NCBI RefSeq assembly: GCF_014204795.1
Contig: NZ_JACHMB010000001.1
Location: 248,001 to 312,000, forward strand
Length of the DNA stretch: 64,000 nucleotides
From: Nonomuraea jabiensis
GTDB lineage: Bacteria > Actinomycetota > Actinomycetes > Streptosporangiales > Streptosporangiaceae
Direction of reading: 5' to 3'
The notes beneath the pieces are model-generated. The model had not been told where the DNA came from, did not search any database, and saw only the letters and a program-made list of their open reading frames with translations. Below, piece by piece: positions 50,864 to 59,660 of this stretch (position 1 is the first letter of the stretch; each line of letters opens with the position of its first letter). Both the position numbers and the translations under genes were made by a program.

Positions 50864-52572
50864 TCACCATTCTCTTGGTCGTCGGGTTCTTGCTGCTGGT
50901 TGGCCCGGGAGGCGTTCGGGCCGATGGCCGAGTCGCGGATGTCCATTCGGCCGCCCATGTTGAGCACGTTCGCGCTGATGATCGTCTGTGCGCGCTTCTT
51001 GAAGTCGGACGTGTCCACGCCGTGCCCCTCCAGGAATTTCTCTGCCGCCCATAACAACCGCTGCTCGATGATCTTCATCAGGCCGAGGATCTCGGCGCGG
51101 TCATGCTCGGCGTCCCCCCACGGAGTGGCGCACTCCTCGCGCACCCGGTGCGCCGTCCCCACGGCCGAACCCCTGTGCGGCAGAACCGTCCAGTCGACGC
51201 GTGCCAGCAGCCAGCCCAGGAGCAGCCGCGGCAGACCGACCAGCCGCCTCATGGCGAGGATCTCGTCCGGCAGGCGCCAGATCGCGGCCAGACCCGCGCG
51301 TACCACGGACGCCCATCCCCGCTCCCCGTAGTGGTCGAGCTTCTCGTAGTCACGGGGAAGCCGGGTCAGAGCGCAGGCAGCGAAGTCGAGGCAGAGCGTC
51401 CTGGCCTTGATGGTGACGCGGACGAACACCGTCACGACCACCTCTCCGGTCGGCGAGGTGGAGATCTCCAGGAAATGATGGAAGTGGCCGTAAGGGGCGT
51501 TGATGATCTTCCTGCGTTCTTCCGGATCGAGCGGGCGGCGCAGGCGGCCCCGGTCGTTGGACAGGACCATCTCCTCGGCGTAGATGCGGTCCCCGAGGCT
51601 GAGGCCGGGCAGCGAGCCCGGCTCGCCGCCGCCTCCGACCTCTTCGATGGCCACCTGCAAGGCATCGATCAGAGCGTCCGGTTCGAAGTCGCGCACGCTC
51701 TCCTCGCCTTCCGGGGCGTCCGGCTCCGGGAGCAGGGGTACGATCAGCGGCGGCAGCCACTTGTGCACGAGCTCCCCCGCACCGACGAAGATGTCCTGCG
51801 GCTCGTCGAAGTCCCTCGTCAGACGCAGCGCAATGTCGTCCTCGTCCTCGGTCTTCGTCACGGGCCGGCGGTAGATCGCGTACGCGGACTCCTGCTGCTC
51901 GCGGATGCGTTTCATGCGCCGGCTGAGCCGCCCGGTCCCCAACGACTCGGACACCCACATACGGTTGGCGCTCAGCCGCCGGCTCGCCGCGCCGGTGAAG
52001 GCGAACAGGGCCAGCGCGGCGATGAGCATGGCGGCGGTGCGGAGCACGTTCTCGACGGGCTGGTGCTGCAACGCCGCCGCCAGGAAGGGGACGACGAGGA
52101 GCCCGAGGCAGGCCATGGCCACCAGCTTCGCCTCGCGCCGCAGTTCCTTCAGCTCGCGCTTATGGCTGCGGTATCGGGCGCGGTGCATGAAGTCGTCGAT
52201 GGCCTCCAGCGCCCGCAGCCGTCCCACCGTGGGAAGCGTACGAACCAGGCGCCGCAGGGCCAGCCAGAGCAGCAGGAAGCACCCCACGGTGATGGCCAGC
52301 GCGGGAAGGGCCACCCACGCCCCCACGAACACCGACAGGAATCCCAGCCGCTCGCAGATCTCCAGCATCAGGGCACGCTTGGCATGCCCGACCACGGGCA
52401 CCAGGTCGAAGCCGTAGGAAGGGGCGACCCGGTGCGCTGGATCGAGCAGCACCCGCCAGATCACGGAGTCGCGGAACTCCCGGTCGAAGTAGACACCGGC
52501 ACAGAGCTGCCGGGTGGCCTTGCCTCGCGGATGACCGGGTCGCCGACCAGATAAGTGCGCATCCTCGCTCAT
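50860..52572 (-). CDS. Large membrane protein, first gene of the nucleosidase operon
   Basis: A 570-residue protein of unknown family. About four hydrophobic helices are visible (around residues 75-110 and 150-200), e.g. VFVGAWVALPALAITVGCFL and LGLLVVPFLAAAL. A large soluble part follows with GDRIYAEEMVLSNDRGRLRR and FHHFLEISTSPTGEVVVTVF. The last 35 residues contain ISANVLNMGGRMDIRDSAIG, the same RDSA(I/V)GxNA tag that opens the nucleosidase. It may be a membrane sensor or scaffold that binds its partner through this shared motif. Its stop overlaps the next GTG. The ATG is preceded by GGGGTGG. Confidence 0.75.
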   Translation of the reverse strand: MSEDAHLSGRRPGHPRGKATRQLCAGVYFDREFRDSVIWRVLLDPAHRVAPSYGFDLVPVVGHAKRALMLEICERLGFLSVFVGAWVALPALAITVGCFLLLWLALRRLVRTLPTVGRLRALEAIDDFMHRARYRSHKRELKELRREAKLVAMACLGLLVVPFLAAALQHQPVENVLRTAAMLIAALALFAFTGAASRRLSANRMWVSESLGTGRLSRRMKRIREQQESAYAIYRRPVTKTEDEDDIALRLTRDFDEPQDIFVGAGELVHKWLPPLIVPLLPEPDAPEGEESVRDFEPDALIDALQVAIEEVGGGGEPGSLPGLSLGDRIYAEEMVLSNDRGRLRRPLDPEERRKIINAPYGHFHHFLEISTSPTGEVVVTVFVRVTIKARTLCLDFAACALTRLPRDYEKLDHYGERGWASVVRAGLAAIWRLPDEILAMRRLVGLPRLLLGWLLARVDWTVLPHRGSAVGTAHRVREECATPWGDAEHDRAEILGLMKIIEQRLLWAAEKFLEGHGVDTSDFKKRAQTIISANVLNMGGRMDIRDSAIGPNASRANQQQEPDDQENGE

Positions 52573-52655
52573 GCCACCCCCATGGGACGAATTCAGGTAG
52601 CTATGACCTTAAGTCGAACGGATATAAAGTCAAGATGACCTAAAAGGAGAGAGTC
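52573..52655. promoter_or_regulatory. Divergent promoter region of nucleosidase operon and Nudix gene
   Basis: An 83-base, AT-rich gap with TATAAAG at 52624-52630 as a possible -10 element for the rightward gene, and repeated AAGTC at 52611-52615 and 52628-52632, with TGACC(T) copies nearby. NrtR-type regulators bind near their own gene, so this is a plausible operator region for both directions. Confidence 0.5.
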
Positions 52656-53402
52656 GTGTCACGCGAGCACCAGCGGGGGGTTGACGTCACCGTCGACCTC
52701 GTCATCCTCACCATCCGAGATGGGGAGCTGAACGTTCTCCTAGTGGAGCGCGGGAACGAGCCGTACAGAGGCCGGCAGGCGCTCCCCGGCGGCTACCTAC
52801 GCCCGGGCGAGACCCTGGAGCACGCCGCCCGGCGCGAGCTCGAAGAGGAGACAGGCCTGGACGCGGAACGGCTGCATCTCGAACAACTACGCGCGTACAG
52901 CGAGCCGGACCGCGACCCCCGCGGCCGCGTGATCACCGTGGCCTTCCTCGCCCTTGGCCCCGACCTGCCCATCCCCAAAGCCGGCACGGACGCCTCCGAT
53001 GCCATATGGGTGCCGGTGTCATCGATCGTGACCGAGCCCGGTTCGCTGGCCTTCGATCATCCAACCATCCTGCGTGACGCGCTGGAGCAGGCCCGATCGC
53101 AACTGGAGTACACGACGGTCGCGACGGCGTTCTGCCCTGAACCGTTCACCGTCTCCGACCTGCGCAAAGTCTACGAGACGGTGTGGGGCTTGACGCTCGA
53201 TCCAAGCAACTTCCGGCGCAAGGTCACGCGTGCCGACCGGTTCCTGGAGGCGACAGGGGAACGGCGGTCCGCAGAACCGGGCCGCCCCGCCACGCTCTAC
53301 CGCCGCGGCCCTGCCCGTCTCCTGCATCCGCCGCTGCTCCGCGAGGGGCGCACGGCCCGTACACAAACGACACCCAGCCCCTCCGCCAAGAAGTCTGACT
53401 AA
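52656..53402 (+). CDS. NrtR-like Nudix regulator/hydrolase
   Basis: A 248-residue protein. The N-terminal Nudix domain has the box GGYLRPGETLEHAARRELEE with ETG following (about residues 45-67). The C-terminal half is a winged-helix-like segment (AFCPEPFTVSDLRKVYETVW, SNFRRKVTRADRF), the layout of NrtR regulators of NAD metabolism that sense ADP-ribose. The Nudix box keeps its Glu residues, so hydrolysis may be retained. AAAGGAGAGAG precedes a GTG start. It is divergent from the nucleosidase operon and may control it. Confidence 0.85.
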   Translation: MSREHQRGVDVTVDLVILTIRDGELNVLLVERGNEPYRGRQALPGGYLRPGETLEHAARRELEEETGLDAERLHLEQLRAYSEPDRDPRGRVITVAFLALGPDLPIPKAGTDASDAIWVPVSSIVTEPGSLAFDHPTILRDALEQARSQLEYTTVATAFCPEPFTVSDLRKVYETVWGLTLDPSNFRRKVTRADRFLEATGERRSAEPGRPATLYRRGPARLLHPPLLREGRTARTQTTPSPSAKKSD

Positions 53403-53662
53403 CAAAATGATCTAGGAGAAGGGGCCGCCGTGGATCGTACCGGCGAGTTATGGGTGCGGATCGAACCTGCACCCCGCCGAAAAACCGTGTCCCGTTCTAG
53501 GCGCACCATCCGCGGCCTGCCCATGCCATAGCCACTTCCCACGTTGTACGCAAGGCTGGCGCTTCCAGGTTCGAGCGATATCCACTTGGTCGGGCTCGTC
53601 CAAGATGTGCCGTCCATGGTTACCATTCAAGCGTCCAGTCGTCTTTCCCGGGTCAGGCCGTC
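53403..53662. other. Intergenic region, no supported gene
   Basis: 260 bases between the Nudix gene and the next operon. A hairpin-like GGGTGCGG...CTGCACCC at 53449-53472 resembles a tRNA T-arm but no tRNA can be folded around it. No other signal recognised. Confidence 0.4.
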
Positions 53663-53896
53663 ATGCCGACGAAAGATGAGGTAGAGACCGCTCGTCGGCA
53701 GATCGAGCGGCTTTCCGATCAGTGCGAGGCGGATTTACGCGAGCTCATCCGCCTCGCCGAGGGTGGCGCGCTGAAAGGGCCGGAGGGCGACCAACTCTCC
53801 GCCGATATCCGCCAGTGGGAGCGCGACACCAAGAACTACTTCCGGGCGGCCCTGGACACTCTCCACAACCTCGCCGCGTCCGAGGTGTCTCCATGA
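53663..53896 (+). CDS. Small helical protein paired with a large DUF6571-like protein
   Basis: A 77-residue, highly charged, helix-forming protein without membrane segments (ETARRQIERLSDQCEADLRE, IRQWERDTKNYFRAALDTLH). Its size and helical nature recall WXG100-type partners of type VII secretion, but the WxG turn is not present. The stop overlaps the next ATG (ATGA), so a 1:1 partner role with the 674-residue protein is likely. Confidence 0.7.
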   Translation: MPTKDEVETARRQIERLSDQCEADLRELIRLAEGGALKGPEGDQLSADIRQWERDTKNYFRAALDTLHNLAASEVSP

Positions 53897-55917
53897 GTCC
53901 TCGCGTGGGTATCAACCCTGAACTCATGACCAAGGTCATAGCCATGCTCAAGCGCACGGGCCCTGAGTTTCGGGAATCGAGCCGCCAGGTCGAAAGCGCG
54001 CTCGGCCGTCTCGGTGTCGAGTTCTGGACCTCGCCCGCGCTGCGCAGGGTCGCCGACCAGATGAGCGCGAAGCCACCGGACCTTCAAGGTCGCCTGGACC
54101 TGATTCTCGCCACCCCTGATGCGGAGCTCAGCCGTGACGGCATCATCTGGGCGGACGGCGCGGACTGGCAGTCCAGCACCACGGAAGGCGCCGCCCTCGC
54201 CCGGGCGGTGGCGGCGAAAGTCCGTGCGCAGGCCAAATCCGGGACTTTCGACGCCCAGACGATCGCCGAACTCGAGAAACACAAGAACGACCCTCTCTTC
54301 GCGGCTGCATTCGCCAAGGAGATCCCGCCTGATGAGCTCAAGCGAGTGATCTCCCGAATGTTCAGAACAGACCTTCCTCCCGCCGGCCGCCCGGATGACA
54401 AGGACCTGGACACAGAGAAAAAGGTCGCCGGGCTGTTCAGCACCATCCTGGGTACCGCCTCCCGGGCCGGGAAGCTGCCCAATAAGTACGCCGATGAGCT
54501 GCTCAAGGACCTGGGAGACCCGCAGAGCGCCTTCGCCCTCGGCAAGCTCCTCGGCAAGGGGAACTTCGACCACGCGTTCATGCTCGATGTGGTGAAGCGG
54601 GTCTACGACTTCGACGTGGCTCACCCGCAGGCGCGGGCAAGAGAGCCGGAGTTGCCGCTGCCCGGCCAGGACAAGGTTCCTCCCGCCCCCGACGTGAGCC
54701 CCATGAGCACGGTGCTGAGCGCTCTGATCCATCATCCGAAGGTGGCCCAGGATTTCTTCACTGATCCCAAGCGGAGGCCGCTGGCCTACCTGATGCGCGA
54801 GCGGCGGTGGGGGCCGGAGAGCGACAACCTGCTCGGCGCGGCTATTTACGAGGCCTCAACGAAGTTTCGGGACCACGGCATGCCTCGGGAGCAGTCGAGC
54901 GGATACAAGGCCGCGCTCATCGCCTCATGGGCGAGCCATTACTGGGCCGAGGAGAAGGTGCAGCAGAACCTGCCGAACACCCGGATCTGGGCCGCTTCCA
55001 TCCACGCCAACTACATCAGTGACGTTCACCGGGCCTACCAGGCGCCGCCGACCACGGAAATAGGCGTGGACGCCGCCTACGATCCCGACAAGTCCCTGTC
55101 CGGCGTGCAGCCCTACGGCGCCGTCTTCAACAAGGACGAACTGAAGAAGGCCATGACGTGGGCGTTCAAGGACAACGATGCGTTCATGACCGTGGCGGCG
55201 GCCCACGCGCAGTACTCGGTGAAGGTCCTGGACGAGACGGCGTCCGGGCTGGCCGGGGAGGTCAGAGCCGAGTTCGCGACATGGCACAAGTCGCATCCCG
55301 AGGCGACCAAGAAGCAGATCGACGAGGAGCGGCAGGACATCCTCGAGAAGAAGATGGGAGGTGGCGGCGGGGCTTTCGAGTTCCAGGGCGCGGTGAACGA
55401 TCTCAGCGAGACGACGTACGCGATCACGGATGCCGCAAACATCGCCAAGATCGAGGAGGCCAAGAAGAACGACGAGCGATACGCGGCGTTCAAGAACATG
55501 GTGACAAAGATCATCGACCTGGCGCCAGGGCCGCAGGGCAAGTTCGTCGGCCTGCTGGTGGACCAAGCGAAGGATCACATCTATGGAAAATTCACGTCCA
55601 CATCAGAGGACAAGGCAAAAGTAGCGGCCGGGGACGCGATCGAGGACGCCAAGGTCATGTTCCGGGATGCCACCGCGGCCGCCATGATGCGGCACGGCCT
55701 TTTCGGTGACGGATCGGTACCAGCACCAACTCATCCATACGCTTCCAAGCAGTTCCCGAAGGGCTCTCCCGGCGACTTCCTGGTAAACGGGGAGATCATG
55801 TCAAAGGATGAGATGAGCGCAGACCAAAGAAGGGCCTACCGTGAATGGCTCTATCTGAACGATGATACGAAACGTGTCTTCTATGGCGCAAATTCCGCCA
55901 TAACCCGAGACTCTTGA
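53893..55917 (+). CDS. Large DUF6571-like protein, probable ESX-associated or toxin-like protein
   Basis: A 674-residue soluble protein with no signal peptide. The N-terminal part (INPELMTKVIAMLKRTGPEF, ALGRLGVEFWTSPALRRVAD) resembles DUF6571 and related WXG-like starts. Then come helical repeats (LPNKYADELLKDLGDPQSAF) and a middle domain with LIASWASHYWAEEKVQQNLP. The last 60 residues are less GC-rich (LNDDTKRVFYGANSAITRDS). No nuclease or other toxin motif was recognised. Pairing with a small helical protein and a lipoprotein suggests export by a non-Sec route. Family call is moderate. Confidence 0.75.
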   Translation: MSPRVGINPELMTKVIAMLKRTGPEFRESSRQVESALGRLGVEFWTSPALRRVADQMSAKPPDLQGRLDLILATPDAELSRDGIIWADGADWQSSTTEGAALARAVAAKVRAQAKSGTFDAQTIAELEKHKNDPLFAAAFAKEIPPDELKRVISRMFRTDLPPAGRPDDKDLDTEKKVAGLFSTILGTASRAGKLPNKYADELLKDLGDPQSAFALGKLLGKGNFDHAFMLDVVKRVYDFDVAHPQARAREPELPLPGQDKVPPAPDVSPMSTVLSALIHHPKVAQDFFTDPKRRPLAYLMRERRWGPESDNLLGAAIYEASTKFRDHGMPREQSSGYKAALIASWASHYWAEEKVQQNLPNTRIWAASIHANYISDVHRAYQAPPTTEIGVDAAYDPDKSLSGVQPYGAVFNKDELKKAMTWAFKDNDAFMTVAAAHAQYSVKVLDETASGLAGEVRAEFATWHKSHPEATKKQIDEERQDILEKKMGGGGGAFEFQGAVNDLSETTYAITDAANIAKIEEAKKNDERYAAFKNMVTKIIDLAPGPQGKFVGLLVDQAKDHIYGKFTSTSEDKAKVAAGDAIEDAKVMFRDATAAAMMRHGLFGDGSVPAPTHPYASKQFPKGSPGDFLVNGEIMSKDEMSADQRRAYREWLYLNDDTKRVFYGANSAITRDS

Positions 55918-55933
55918 TCCGACAGAGGCCCCC

Positions 55934-56548
55934 ATGAGCCAAACCTCCTTCAGCACGAGAAGCCTGTTACCGCCCACGGCATTACTTCTTGCGGCAGGCC
56001 TGCTGACTGCCTGCTCGGCCTCTCCATCATCGCCTCCCTCACCCGCAGCGGACACGCGGCCGCTCGGCGATGTCACCACTGCGCCCAAGGAATGTGGCTT
56101 GATCTCGAAGCAGTCCATCGAGCGCGCCACCGGCCTCGGCGATTTCACTGTCGAGAAGTACATGTCCGACGATGGCAAGCACCTCGATTCCTGTTACATC
56201 TACACCAAACCCCGCAACAAAAGCGGCTATCGCCTCAGAATCGAGATAGATACGTCACCACTCCCGCTAAGCAATATTGAGCGAATCAAAGCATCCAGTG
56301 ATGGAGTCGACCTGCCCGCCGACGCCGGGCCCGGATTCACCTTCACCCTCGTGGAGTCCGGGGTGAAATACGAGACCGCCGGCTGGGCATGGGCGCGGGA
56401 TGGCAGCAGCATGCTCACTGTGACGCTCGCCGAGACCCCGTCGAACAGGGATCCTCAGAAGGACGCCGCCGAGTTCATTCGTCAACTCAGGCCCATCGTT
56501 CTCGATGCGGACGGAGCATCGACGCGGACTTCCGGCCGACGCAAGTGA
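55934..56548 (+). CDS. DUF3558-like lipoprotein
   Basis: A 204-residue lipoprotein: lipobox LLTAC (Cys near residue 28), a Pro/Ser linker, then a domain beginning ECGLISKQSIERATGLG with a later LDSCYIY, the two-Cys pattern of DUF3558-like actinobacterial lipoproteins. It starts 16 bases after the large protein, so it is the third gene of the operon and may act as its outer-membrane-face partner or immunity protein. The 3' end abuts a transposase relic. Confidence 0.75.
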   Translation: MSQTSFSTRSLLPPTALLLAAGLLTACSASPSSPPSPAADTRPLGDVTTAPKECGLISKQSIERATGLGDFTVEKYMSDDGKHLDSCYIYTKPRNKSGYRLRIEIDTSPLPLSNIERIKASSDGVDLPADAGPGFTFTLVESGVKYETAGWAWARDGSSMLTVTLAETPSNRDPQKDAAEFIRQLRPIVLDADGASTRTSGRRK

Positions 56549-56604
56549 TCGGCTCACGCGTACACAGTCGATCGAAGGCCGAGCCTGCCGACTGCCCATA
56601 AACA

Positions 56605-56855
56605 GGGCGACGACCAGCTTGACCACTTCCACCGCGCCGAGGCGGTTTCGTCGGGAGACATTGATGTCGGCGTCGACCGGCTCGGGTAGCGTCCGCAGAG
56701 GGCTGACCTGCTTGAGAACTCGATGCATATTGAACTAGGTCTCGTACTCGGCGAGGACCTTGCGCAGGTGGCTCTCGTTCATGATGAGGATCCGGTCGAG
56801 TAGCTCGCGGCGTACGCTGCCGACTCACCGCTCCGTGATCGCGTTCATCCAAACT
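56605..56855 (-). pseudogene. Integrase-core transposase, C-terminal fragment
   Basis: The complementary strand reads VGSVRRELLDRILIMNESHL and RKVLAEYE, with a TGA where family members have Trp just before. After a frame change and small deletion, HRVLKQVSPLRTLPEPVDAD and INVSRRNRLGAVE follow. These are the last 80 residues of an IS-type integrase-core transposase. It is complementary in content to the fragment at 47.2-47.4 kb. Confidence 0.75.
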
Positions 56856-56959
56856 CGTACACCACTCCCGCGGACGCAACCCGATCAGTCAGCCGCAGAA
56901 CCATCCCGCGATCCTGCGGAGCCGAGCCATCGAGCACAGCAAAACCACAGATCAAACCC

Positions 56960-57200
56960 TGTGACTCGGCGCCTACAGGCCGCGGCCCGCCTGCGTGACC
57001 GCTACCTGTACACCGCGCGCGCTGCCGATCGGCACCTCAACCAGGGCCTGCCCGTGGCGTCCCCCGAGGCGGCCGCGTGAGCTGCCGGATCTGGACACCT
57101 GGGCGGCGGCCGTGGCCTGGATGGAGGCCGAACGGGCCAACCTTCACGCGGCCACCGCCTACGCCGCCGACCACGGCCAGCCTGAGCGCGCCGTCGCGGG
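56960..57200 (+). pseudogene. AfsR/LuxR-type ATPase regulator fragment
   Basis: RLRDRYLYTARAADRHLNQG in one frame, then DLDTWAAAVAWMEAERANLH and AATAYAADHGQPERAV in another, match the region between the NB-ARC ATPase and TPR repeats of actinobacterial SARP/LuxR-type regulators. A frameshift at about 57065 and missing ends make it a relic. It might derive from the same type of regulator as the relic at 36.2-36.9 kb. Confidence 0.65.
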
Positions 57201-57355
57201 TTCCTGCGGGGTACGCGTCCGCCGGAAGGGCCACGAAGACGGTCGCGGTGCCCATGAGAGCCGCCAGCGCTGATAAGGCTATTGCGCATTTCTCTTCGGG
57301 AGCACCGCAGACCTCATGTTTCAGCCCCAGAAGTTACGCCGGGCAGCGTCGCGGG

Positions 57356-59005
57356 TCAGTCGTTCGGCTTCTCAACGGTGACGACCTGGCTGGCCTCCGC
57401 CGGTCCGGTACGTGCGTCGCCGGCCCACCGTACGGTGTAGGTGTACTCGCCCGCCTCCGGCGTGTCGATGAACCGGTACGACCCGAAGTCGTCGATCCAC
57501 GCGGGCCGCTCGACGGTGTCGCCACCGTCGGCGTTGAGAACGCGCTGGACGGTGATCCAGACCCTCCTCGGCGGAGTGGTGCCATCGGCCTGCGACGTTC
57601 CGCTGAAGACCAGCGTTGTGCCGGCGACCGCGCTGGTCGGCCCCGTCAGCGTCAGCCCGGCCTTGTATCTGACCGCTGTGGTGACCGAGGCCTTGCTCCA
57701 GCGGTGCTCACCGTCGCCCTTCCAGAGCACGGTGTAGGTGGTCTGTCCGCCGGTCGGGGGCGTGTCGGTGATGGTGAAGGTTCCGTCCGCAGCGGTGGTC
57801 GCGCTGGGCAGCGTCGCGGTGGTGCCGTCGGGGAGTCTGCGGGTCACGGTGAGGGGCTGCGCGCCCGGGGCCGTTTCGTCGGCGAACGTCAGTTGCCCTG
57901 TCATGGTGAGCGGTTGTCGGGCCGTCCCTCCGGGCTGCGCCATCAACGTCAGCGTGCTCGCCGGCAGGGTCACGTCGTGGAGTCGCCACAGGAAGAGGTG
58001 GCCGTTGTCCGACTTCACCAGGCTGTAGACGTCCCGGCCGGCGTACGCGGCGCTTCCGCTCACCACTTCGCCTTGTGGGGGGTTCGTGGCGTAGACCGTG
58101 GTGCCCGAGGCCCTGTCGTACAGCGTCATCCCGACACCCAACGTTCGCCCGCCCGCGATGTAGGTGCCGTCCGGGCTGACGGCGACGGAGCGCGGGTATC
58201 CCTCGGCCTCGGGCCCCTTCTCGTAGTCGCGCACCTTGGCCAAGGTGGTGGCGTCCCACATGGTGAAGGCGTCCGGGAGCGCGAATGCCGAGATGATGTG
58301 CGAGCCGTCCGGGGTGACCGCGATGTCTTCCAGCCTGTAGTTGCTGTAGGTGTGTCCGTCGATCTCGCCGCGCAGGACCGGAGCGGCGCCGCTCACGTCG
58401 TAGACGAACAGGTCGGTCGGGCTGCCCGTGAATTCGCCGACCACCAGCGTGTCTCCAGCTGCCGCGATATACGGGGACGACTTGAGCAGGGAGGTGTCGG
58501 CCACTACCGGCTGGGACGTCGGTGCGGACAGATCGAAGCCGAGGACTCCGGTGGCGTCGCAGCCGTAGCCGATCCACAGCCGTTCACCGGTGAGTGCCAG
58601 GCTGAAGGGGCATCCGTAGGCGGCGAGGTCGATGCGCCGTGTGATCTCCCGCGTAGCGGTGTCGATCTCGGCCACTTCCTTGGAGCCCTGTAGCGCCGCG
58701 TACACGCGGGTGCCGTCGGCAGTCATGGCCAGGCCGGAGGCGCCGGACACGCCGGTGATGGTCCCCTGGACCTCGCCAGCGGTATCGGCGACAACGATGC
58801 GATTGTCGATGGACACGACAACCTTGTCGCCTCCGACCACCAGGTCACCGCCATAGGCGAAGGCCCCGAGGTCGGTCATGGAATCCTCGGCCGAGGCCGT
58901 GGGAGCCAGGGTGACGAGGAGACCGGTGGTCAAGGCCAGAACGCCACCGAGCACGGCTGGCCATGATGCGGTGGATCTGCGACGTATCGCGGGTAAGAGG
59001 CGCAC
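57356..59005 (-). CDS. Secreted YncE-like beta-propeller with Ig-like repeats
   Basis: A 549-residue exported protein: signal peptide to about residue 39 (TASAEDS). Residues 40-350 form a seven-bladed-type propeller (GLAMTADGTRVYAALQGSKE, VAVTPDGSHI, VAVSPDGTYIAGG). The last 190 residues contain two Ig-like repeats (LTFADETAPGAQPLTVTRRL; LVFSGTSQADGTTPPRRVWI). A GTG start follows CGGAGAT. The function may be adhesion or surface binding. It is paralogous to the gene entering at 62990, which points the other way. Confidence 0.85.
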   Translation of the reverse strand: MRLLPAIRRRSTASWPAVLGGVLALTTGLLVTLAPTASAEDSMTDLGAFAYGGDLVVGGDKVVVSIDNRIVVADTAGEVQGTITGVSGASGLAMTADGTRVYAALQGSKEVAEIDTATREITRRIDLAAYGCPFSLALTGERLWIGYGCDATGVLGFDLSAPTSQPVVADTSLLKSSPYIAAAGDTLVVGEFTGSPTDLFVYDVSGAAPVLRGEIDGHTYSNYRLEDIAVTPDGSHIISAFALPDAFTMWDATTLAKVRDYEKGPEAEGYPRSVAVSPDGTYIAGGRTLGVGMTLYDRASGTTVYATNPPQGEVVSGSAAYAGRDVYSLVKSDNGHLFLWRLHDVTLPASTLTLMAQPGGTARQPLTMTGQLTFADETAPGAQPLTVTRRLPDGTTATLPSATTAADGTFTITDTPPTGGQTTYTVLWKGDGEHRWSKASVTTAVRYKAGLTLTGPTSAVAGTTLVFSGTSQADGTTPPRRVWITVQRVLNADGGDTVERPAWIDDFGSYRFIDTPEAGEYTYTVRWAGDARTGPAEASQVVTVEKPND

Positions 59006-59348
59006 GTGGATCTCCGCTCATGAGAGGGAAGAAGACGAAACGCCCCGATCAAGCCAGACGGGGACATCGCAGGTCAATATCGACGATCAGTAGTCAGCCG
59101 TGATCATCAACGTGAGATCGCTCACCTACGGTGATCGCAGCAGGTCGGGGGTCTGCTAAGTGGCATCAAATCGTGACCATGGGTGGGTGCCACTGCGGCG
59201 GGTAGGCTCTTCGACTGCGCGCAGCCGTGCCGGGTGAGTGAGCGCGTCGTCACCGCCGCATCGCGTGATGATCGCCTCTGAAGAGGCGGGCGGCCGGCTG
59301 TTGTTCTGGCGGTATCGCGGCGTGACCGTCGCTCCCACGATTGCGCCT

Positions 59349-59660
59349 ATGGAACACGCGAGGGTGGCGGAGGTCCTGCGGCAGGGCTCACAGTGGCAGC
59401 TTGCGGAGGGGTGCTGGGGCCAGATCGACAGGGCGCTGTCCGCCGTGGAGCAAGCGTTGCGCTCGGGTGTCGAGAACGCGATCTCGCTGACCGTACGGGA
59501 TCTGGAGCTGGCCGGAACGTTGCGGATCAGGACCAGGCCGGGTGACCCGCCGCGAGCGCCTCCCCCGCCCGAGACCAGGGAGCTGCGGCGAGCATTCGTC
59601 GATCAAGAGCGGATGCGTGGCTGGGTTGTGCGGGGACGCATGATCAGCGCTGCCACGTAG
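59349..59660 (+). CDS. CATASP-like small protein, orphan and probably 3'-altered
   Basis: About 103 residues from ATG 59349. AEVLRQGSQWQLAEGCWGQI and VENAISLTVRDLELAGTLRI match the CATASP (CATRA-associated small protein) pattern, in which W-x-L and a later DLEL are conserved. These small proteins normally sit beside CATRA-domain genes of caspase/trypsin-type conflict systems; none is present here. The C-terminal 25 residues look unrelated and overlap a broken gene on the other strand, so the end may have been replaced at a junction near 59580. Confidence 0.5.
   Translation: MEHARVAEVLRQGSQWQLAEGCWGQIDRALSAVEQALRSGVENAISLTVRDLELAGTLRIRTRPGDPPRAPPPPETRELRRAFVDQERMRGWVVRGRMISAAT

Noticed and set aside
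53430..53530. T-arm-like hairpin (GGTTCGATCC on the minus strand) suggesting a tRNA
   Set aside because: No matching acceptor stem, anticodon arm or D arm could be placed around it.
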